64,000 bases of DNA from Rhodospirillales bacterium 70-18 (GTDB lineage: Bacteria; Pseudomonadota; Alphaproteobacteria; Acetobacterales; Acetobacteraceae), in NCBI GenBank assembly GCA_001899585.1, contig MKWE01000043.1, positions 53,612 through 117,611 on the forward strand, written 5' to 3'. The translations under genes and the position numbers were made by a program. The notes under the pieces are model-generated. The model saw only the letters and a program-made list of their open reading frames with translations. It ran no database searches and had not been told where the DNA came from. Every line of letters begins with the position of its first letter. The first letter of the stretch is position 1. Shown here piece by piece: positions 58,638-64,000 of this stretch.

Positions 58638-59318
58638 GATCTTGTCTCCTTCACAGGTTCGCAAGCAGCGACATCCATTGCCTGTATGGCATCGCCAGCC
58701 TCTCGGAGCGAGGCGCATTCCGGCCGGTATGCTGCCAAGAGCGGCAAGACAGATGCCTGCCATTCCGCTCGCGAGCCGAACGGCGATTGCCAGGCTGTTG
58801 GAGAAGGCTCGAAAGGTGGAGTTCTCTCGTTCCACCCGCACCCCAGGGAGGCCGGCTGCCGGCATATGGAAGCCGAGGTACGCCTCGCGAAGGTGAGGCA
58901 TTCGTCGCGGAAGCGCCCCTTGATCTCTCGATGAACCCGTGTTGCCGCGGGTTGCCGAGCCCGATGCAGCGCCGCCGCCGGAATGCCTGAACGCGTCCTG
59001 GTTCCGGTTGCCGGCCGACGCGCGGGACCGCATCGCGAAATAGAGGAGGCTCGACAACGAGGAATGACTCCACTTTGACCGTGGGGAGATCGACCTCGAG
59101 GGCCCTCGTCGAAAACAGTCAACCAGCCGGAAAAGTCGCGCGGACCGCGGACCGGAGATGGGGCGCGGCCGGCGAGCGCCCCGCCCCCTAATTAAGGCGC
59201 CGCCGATCTGTTCGCGGACGTGGCGGAGAGTCGGATCATGTTGGTAGAGTGAGCATGTCCAGGCCGTACCCGCGCGACCATTCATGCATCGCCGGGGAAT
59301 TCGGCAACCGGAGGGCTT
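58638..59318 (-). mobile_element. Decayed IS3-like transposase region
   Basis: Minus-strand frames around 58760-59000 give GNPRQHGFIERSRG and, in another frame, REIKGRFRDECLTFARR. Together they resemble the 'GkP..NgfIEsfnGrfRDECLn' motif of IS3-family OrfB, broken by frameshifts. Further upstream no DDE residues can be traced. The plus-strand end (59120-59318) should contain the promoter of the CHAT gene; no boxes are clear. Confidence 0.5.
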
Positions 59319-60629
59319 GTGGTGCCGATCGACATCCCATCCTCGCACGGAACGGCGGATGCTGTAGTGCCAGCGCAGGATCCTGCGGCGGTGCGCGTCG
59401 CTCTGGTTGCCTACCATACCGATGCCACCGGGACGGCGATTTTCCTCGTATTGCGCGGCGCCCCGGAGCCATGCGTGTTCCACGCCACCGACCCGACGAC
59501 CGGCCGGCCTGTCACGTTGCAACACCTGCAGGACGTGGCGCGGCGACTCCTGGTGGACTTCCACGGGTTGCCGGAGCGCTGGGACAGTCGGGCTGACGCG
59601 CATGCCTATGCGCGGGTGTTGCGCGAGCTGTCGCCGGTGACGCCGCCGCAGCAGCGACGCTTTCCGATCCGTGACGCACTGCTGGATAACCCCCGGTTCG
59701 ACTACGGCCTGACCTACTGGGAGCGGTTGTCCGAGGCCTTGCTCCCGGCCGCCCTGAGGGAGGCGGTCGCTGGCTGCGACCTGCTATGTATCGTGCCGCA
59801 CGGGCCGCTCCATCTTTTGCCTTTTGCGGCACTGCGCTGGTCTGCGGACGAATACCTGATCGAGCGGATCGGCCTCGCCTACGCGCCCAGCGCAACCGTC
59901 CTGCGGTTCTGTCAGTACAAAAACCGGCGGCGGCGGGCGGGGCCGACATACCGGGCGACAAGCGCCCTCGTTGCCGCCGCGGCGGCGGCCGGGGACGATC
60001 CGGCGCTGTTCGACGCCGACCGCCAAACTCTTGTGTCGCTGCTCGGCGGTGGACACGTCACCAGCCTCATCGGTGCTGGCCCGGCGGGCTTGCCAGCGAG
60101 CAAGGAGACGATCGCGCAGAGGGCCGCCGGCCACGACATCATTCACCTGGCCTGCCACGGCGTATTCGCGTCCGACCTCGGCTCGCCCGACCCGCTGGAT
60201 TCCGCCCTCTTGGTTTCGGACGGCCGGTCAATCCCGCCACTCGCGATGCTGCCACGCCTTACGCCGCAGGAGCGCGCCAACTTCCTGCTGACCGCACGGG
60301 AGGTGTTCGCCCTGGAACTGGAGGCCGACCTCGTGACGCTGCGCGCCTGCTCCTCGGGGCGGGCGGAGGTGCATTCGGGCGACGAACTGCTCGGTTTGTC
60401 GCGTGCCTTCCTCTATGCCGGCGCGCCGTCGCTGATCGTAGCGCAATGGAACGTAAGCCAGCGCAGTTCAAGCGCGTTATTGGACGCCTTCTATCGGCTG
60501 TGGCTGGATGAGGCGGCACCGCTGCCGAAATGGGCGGCGCTGCGCGAGGCGCAGCGGCGTATGCTGCGCGGGCGAGACCGGCACCCGTACCACTGGGCGC
60601 CGTACGTGCTCACGGGCGATTGGTTGTAG
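59319..60629 (+). CDS. CHAT-domain protein (caspase-like protease)
   Basis: A 436-aa protein; residues about 110-436 form a CHAT domain. Seen: CIVPHGPLHLLPFAALRW at 157-173, catalytic His280 in DIIHLACHGVF, and catalytic Cys344 in LRACSSGRAEV, followed by LLGLSRAFLYAGAPSLIVAQW. The CHAT fold is the caspase-like protease found in TPR-CHAT defence effectors. The N-terminal 100 residues also look like the early strands of CHAT proteins. The start is GTG 59319. Downstream genes encode a membrane protein and a TPR-type protein, probably in the same operon. Confidence 0.9.
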   Translation: MVPIDIPSSHGTADAVVPAQDPAAVRVALVAYHTDATGTAIFLVLRGAPEPCVFHATDPTTGRPVTLQHLQDVARRLLVDFHGLPERWDSRADAHAYARVLRELSPVTPPQQRRFPIRDALLDNPRFDYGLTYWERLSEALLPAALREAVAGCDLLCIVPHGPLHLLPFAALRWSADEYLIERIGLAYAPSATVLRFCQYKNRRRRAGPTYRATSALVAAAAAAGDDPALFDADRQTLVSLLGGGHVTSLIGAGPAGLPASKETIAQRAAGHDIIHLACHGVFASDLGSPDPLDSALLVSDGRSIPPLAMLPRLTPQERANFLLTAREVFALELEADLVTLRACSSGRAEVHSGDELLGLSRAFLYAGAPSLIVAQWNVSQRSSSALLDAFYRLWLDEAAPLPKWAALREAQRRMLRGRDRHPYHWAPYVLTGDWL

Positions 60630-60657
60630 CGGAATCGATATCGGGCAAGGAGGATGC

Positions 60658-61200
60658 ATGAACGGCAAACCGGGGCAGGCTGGCGCGCGGTCGGCGCGCA
60701 TCGCCACGTTGAGCGACCAGGAGGCGCTGGCAATCGTCGATCTAATCGCGGGAGAGTTCGCCACCACCGAGACCCCGGCGGGGGAGAAAGAGCAGAGTGC
60801 GGCGCTCGCGGCGGCCTTCGCGGCCACTGGCACGGCGATTGATCTCTCGCCGAGCGCCACGGCGGATGCCGCCGTGGCGGGCCGGGCCGCACGGGAGCTG
60901 TTGGGCATAATGGCCGAAGTGCCGGAAATGCAGGACGCGCTCGACATCTGGCTTGCCGTACCACCGCAGCAGGAAGCGTTGGCGGTGCCGCTGCTGATCG
61001 TCGTGCCGGCGGTGTTCGCCGGTTGCATCGCGTTGCTGCAAGTCCTCGGGCATTCGCGTTTCAAGCGCGATTCCACCGGCCGGTGGGAGTTCGAATACGA
61101 CGCCGCGACCAAGACCTCGATGGATCAGACGCTGCCGGTGGTGGTGAAGACCATGGGCGACCTGGTCCGCCCGCTGACGCGCCGGGGCGGCGCGGGGTGA
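60658..61200 (+). CDS. Single-span membrane protein in the CHAT module
   Basis: A 180-aa protein starting MNGKPGQAGARSARIATLSD, with AAGGAGG five bases upstream. The N-terminal 90 residues look helical and acidic; one transmembrane helix lies at about residues 110-130 (VPLLIVVPAVFAGCIALLQV), followed by a basic/aromatic tail (FKRDSTGRWEFEYD). No family is recognised. It lies between the CHAT protease gene (28 bases) and the TPR gene (4-base overlap GTGA), so it probably acts with them, perhaps as membrane anchor or target. Confidence 0.75.
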   Translation: MNGKPGQAGARSARIATLSDQEALAIVDLIAGEFATTETPAGEKEQSAALAAAFAATGTAIDLSPSATADAAVAGRAARELLGIMAEVPEMQDALDIWLAVPPQQEALAVPLLIVVPAVFAGCIALLQVLGHSRFKRDSTGRWEFEYDAATKTSMDQTLPVVVKTMGDLVRPLTRRGGAG

Positions 61201-63866
61201 GCGAGAGCGCCCCACCGGAATGGGCCAACCCGATCGTCTCCCTGGGGAATCAGGTGGTGTTCGGGGTCCTGCTGGCAGCCGACGCGGGGGCGCGGATCAC
61301 ACAGGATGCCGGGCTGCGCGGCGCGGCGGACGCTCGGCTGGAGGCGCTCATCGACGAGGCGGACAAGTATTGGTGGGCGCACCTCGACGCGGCCGGGGAG
61401 CAGCCGCGCAACGTCGCGATCTATCCCGAGCTCGCCACCGCGCTGGCCGAGGAGCGACTGCGGATGATCGGCGCGTTCCGCAAGGGCGCCAGCGCGGCGG
61501 AGCGGCCGGACTTCGACGCGCGGATGGCGCACTGGATCGCGGTGACCGCGCGCGCGCTGCTGTCCGTTGGGATGACCCGGCTGCTGCTGCGCGAGGCCGC
61601 CGCCGCCCGGATGGCCTACGACGCCTTCGAAAAGGCGAACTGGGTGGCCCGGGCGCTACCGGACGACGGGCGGCTGCGGCTGCGCGAGGTATTGTGGGCA
61701 GCCTTCGGACTGCGCGTCGCGGCGCAGGTCGGCGGCCAGCAGCAGATCGCCGCGGCGGTCGGGCAGGAGCTGGCGGCCCTGATGCGCGCGCCCGGCCGGG
61801 AGAAGGAGGCTGCGGAGCACCTAGCCGAGATCGAGCGGAAGTTCGACGCGCTACGGACCGTGATTTTGTCGCGCAAGCCGGTCTCCGCGGACAAGGTGGC
61901 GGAGACGGGCGGCCAGGGCGGGCCATCTGACCTGGCGCTACCGGCCAGAGCGCCACCGGTCTGGGCGCCACCGATCTCGCCGCCGCCGTTGGATCGCGGA
62001 CCGGATGCATACGCGGTTTTCTATCAGGAGTTGCTCAACTGGTTCGGTGGCCTCGTGCTGGCCGGCAGGCTGTCGCAGGCTGAAGCGGGCGCCCGGCTGG
62101 TCGAGCATGTGGATCTGTCGCGCCTCGCGCCACGCTACATCTATTTCGTTTCTGAATCGCATCGTAATCTCGCCGGGACGGCACCGGACCGGGCGCGGAT
62201 TCTGGGCGAACTCAACCACGCCGTGGCGATGCGGCTTGCCGGCCCACAGGCCGACCTGACGCGCGGCTATTGCGCCTACGCGGTCGCGCGCGCCTACGTC
62301 GCCGAGGCGCGGCGGATGTCTCCCGCGCAGCCGCAACGCTACCGGGCGGCGGTCCCTTGGCTGGAGGAGGCGCTGCGCCTGCTCGGGGCAGATGATCCGG
62401 GCGAGGTGGCAATCGTGCATTGTGCTGCAATCGTCAGCCTGCTGGGCCTGTGCCATCGCGGCGCCGGCGAGTTCGACAAGGCCCGGGATTTCGCCCGCGA
62501 GGCGATCCGCCGGCACGAGGCGCTGCCGCCGGGGCCGTTCCATCGCGCAAACCTCGGCGCGGCCTATGGCAATCTCGGTGATGCCGAGGAACGGCTGGGC
62601 AATACCGCCGCGGCGCGGCAGAGCTACTATCGTGCCTTCGAACTGTTCGCCGAGGCGCGCGACCTGGAACGGTTGCGCCAGTCGCTGGCCGACTATGCGC
62701 GGTTGTGCGGGTCGCTGGGGCGCCTCGACGACGCGCTGGCGGCCCAGGAGCGCGCCGCCGCCCTGATGGCCGAACTAGCCGACGTGCCCGGCGCGGTGGC
62801 TTGCTTCCTCGCCCTGGCGCAGTCGGCGTTCGCGACCCGGCAGTTCGAGCGGGGTCTCGCCGCCCTGGCCCGGGCCGACGCGCTGCTGGCGCGCCCCCCG
62901 ATGGGACCGGCGGACCGTTTGCGCGAGCACCTCGACCTGCGGTTCCAGGTGCGCAGCCTCGAGGGCTATGTTCGCAGCCTCGTTGCGATCGGGTCGGAGA
63001 CGGCCGCGGACGCGGAGCGGGCGCTGACGACGCTGCACGAGGCGCAGGCCTTGGCGGTCGAGCTCGGGGATGCCGATGCGCTCAGCACAATAGTGCTGCA
63101 GATCGCGATGCTGCTCAGCCAACTCAAGCGTCTCGACGAGGCAGAGGCGTGCTGCGCGACGCTCGACACCGCCAGGCTCGGTCCGGCCCACATGGAGCGG
63201 CGGCGGGAGGTTCTGGCCGATATTCGCAAGGGGCAGGGCCGCCCCGTCGAAGCGGTGGCGCTGCTGCGGGATAGCGTCGCGGCGTATCGGGATAGCCAGC
63301 GCACCGACCGGCTGGCCGTCGTCCTGCACCGGCTTGGTGAAGCCTACGAGGCGGTAGGCGATGCGGTGCATGCCGTGACCGCCTACGAGGGTGCCATCGA
63401 GGCGTTCGAGCGGCATCGGCTCGGTCTCTATGAGGCGAGCCGGCTGGAGGTGACCGGGCATGTGGCGGAGACTTATGCGCGGGCGATCGCGCTACGGTCG
63501 GATCCAGTGGGACCCGTGTTCGACCCCACGCGGGCGCTCGACCTCCTGGAGCGCAGCAAGTCGCGCGTGTTCGCCGAGATGCTGGGCCTTTCGCCCGTAC
63601 AGCCGCATCGGGTGCCCCCGGCTGCGCGGGCGGCGCTGGAGGAGGAGGCAGGCCCCCTCGCGCGCGTGTCGCAGCTTCGGGCGACATTGTTTCTGGCGGC
63701 GGAGAGCAGCCCCGAGCGGCTGCGGCTGCAACAGGAGTTGTCGACGCAGTTTGAACAGCTGGAAGAGCTGTGGCGGCGGCTCGCCGGGGCGCTCCCAGAA
63801 TACGGCGAAATTCGCCGCGGGACGACGCTGGTGTGGGCCGATTTTCAAGACATCTTGGCGGCGTGA
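61197..63866 (+). CDS. TPR-repeat protein of the CHAT module
   Basis: An 889-aa protein (GTG start, MSESAPPEWANPIVSLGNQV). From about residue 400 it is built of TPR-like helix pairs, e.g. GNLGDAEERLGNTAAARQSY, RLDDALAAQERAAALMAELA, QLKRLDEAEACCATLDTA and RLGEAYEAVGDAVHAVTAYE. The end has ARALDLLERSKSRVFAEMLG-like sequence, the usual region just before a CHAT domain, but the protein stops (WADFQDILAA) where that domain would begin. The first 350 residues are helical and unknown. It probably scaffolds or senses for the separate CHAT protease. Confidence 0.85.
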   Translation: MSESAPPEWANPIVSLGNQVVFGVLLAADAGARITQDAGLRGAADARLEALIDEADKYWWAHLDAAGEQPRNVAIYPELATALAEERLRMIGAFRKGASAAERPDFDARMAHWIAVTARALLSVGMTRLLLREAAAARMAYDAFEKANWVARALPDDGRLRLREVLWAAFGLRVAAQVGGQQQIAAAVGQELAALMRAPGREKEAAEHLAEIERKFDALRTVILSRKPVSADKVAETGGQGGPSDLALPARAPPVWAPPISPPPLDRGPDAYAVFYQELLNWFGGLVLAGRLSQAEAGARLVEHVDLSRLAPRYIYFVSESHRNLAGTAPDRARILGELNHAVAMRLAGPQADLTRGYCAYAVARAYVAEARRMSPAQPQRYRAAVPWLEEALRLLGADDPGEVAIVHCAAIVSLLGLCHRGAGEFDKARDFAREAIRRHEALPPGPFHRANLGAAYGNLGDAEERLGNTAAARQSYYRAFELFAEARDLERLRQSLADYARLCGSLGRLDDALAAQERAAALMAELADVPGAVACFLALAQSAFATRQFERGLAALARADALLARPPMGPADRLREHLDLRFQVRSLEGYVRSLVAIGSETAADAERALTTLHEAQALAVELGDADALSTIVLQIAMLLSQLKRLDEAEACCATLDTARLGPAHMERRREVLADIRKGQGRPVEAVALLRDSVAAYRDSQRTDRLAVVLHRLGEAYEAVGDAVHAVTAYEGAIEAFERHRLGLYEASRLEVTGHVAETYARAIALRSDPVGPVFDPTRALDLLERSKSRVFAEMLGLSPVQPHRVPPAARAALEEEAGPLARVSQLRATLFLAAESSPERLRLQQELSTQFEQLEELWRRLAGALPEYGEIRRGTTLVWADFQDILAA

Positions 63867-63948
63867 GCGCCGCACGTCGCGCTTGCTTCGTGTGAGGCGC
63901 GGACATCAAGCGCCGTGGTTCGGCGTAGGCGGTCTTGGGATTTGTCAA

Positions 63949-63993
63949 TCGGCACGCAAAAGGGACCCCGGATCGGCGTCCAAAAGGGACCCC
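63949..63993. repeat. Tandem 24-bp repeats, probable IS21-type end
   Basis: TCGGCACGCAAAAGGGACCCC (63949-63969) and TCGGCGTCCAAAAGGGACCCC (63973-63993) repeat with 24-bp period. Multiple direct repeats with AAAAGGGACCCC are typical of transposase-binding sites at IS21-family termini. The element itself would start beyond the window. Confidence 0.6.
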
Positions 63994-64000
63994 TTCTGAT

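Overview
This is a very GC-rich bacterial chromosome segment. The gene set (dipeptide-type ABC operon, dcd and murA, a CIRCE-controlled groESL, hydantoinase A/B, many ATGA stop/start overlaps) and the protein sequences suggest an alphaproteobacterium, most probably Acetobacteraceae (Rhodospirillales). That assignment is inference from family resemblance; there is no rRNA in the window.

Left arm (1-17376, all minus strand): an extracellular contractile injection system (eCIS, Afp/PVC-like) locus, read right to left. The order is: unknown 126-aa protein, sheath, tube, zinc-ribbon baseplate protein, Pro/Ala-rich protein, Pvc16-like DUF4255 protein, AAA+ ATPase, small protein, 1119-aa DUF4157 protein with HEMAH (probable cargo), second HExxH protein, tube/baseplate adaptor, LysM protein, gp27-like hub, gp5-like spike, PAAR-like tip, gp25, and a J-type baseplate protein that runs off the left edge. 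One sheath and one tube gene are visible. Fibre and tape-measure genes, if present, lie outside.

17377-19100 is a graveyard: an IS110-like tail, a phage terminase fragment with a nonsense codon, a broken IS3 orfA, and a truncated AT-richer nucleoside-deoxyribosyltransferase-like fragment.

19107-53192 is mainly core and metabolic: murA, dcd, an OpgC-like acyltransferase, small-molecule enzymes, tRNA-Thr(GGT), a five-gene dipeptide/oligopeptide ABC operon, groES-groEL behind a CIRCE element, an MFS transporter, diaminopropionate ammonia-lyase/amidase/GST, hydantoinase B and A, a quinone oxidoreductase, an EamA transporter, an alpha/beta hydrolase, a TadG-like protein, an AlkA-like glycosylase, and a tightly coupled creatininase/ketopantoate-reductase-like/SDR/M20 peptidase operon. 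Three copies of a long palindromic, terminator-like dispersed repeat sit at gene 3' ends; one supplies the C-terminus of the hydantoinase B protein.

Right arm (53200-64000) is accessory: an encapsulin nanocompartment with its DyP peroxidase cargo (C-terminal targeting peptide visible), an SDR gene, decayed IS5 and IS3-like transposases, a 163-aa unknown protein, and a three-gene module of a CHAT caspase-like protease, a single-span membrane protein and a large TPR-type protein. The window closes on tandem 24-bp repeats that look like the end of an IS21-family element.

The two systems most worth following are the eCIS with its paired HExxH proteins and the CHAT/membrane/TPR module. The encapsulin-DyP pair is a clear example of a known system.
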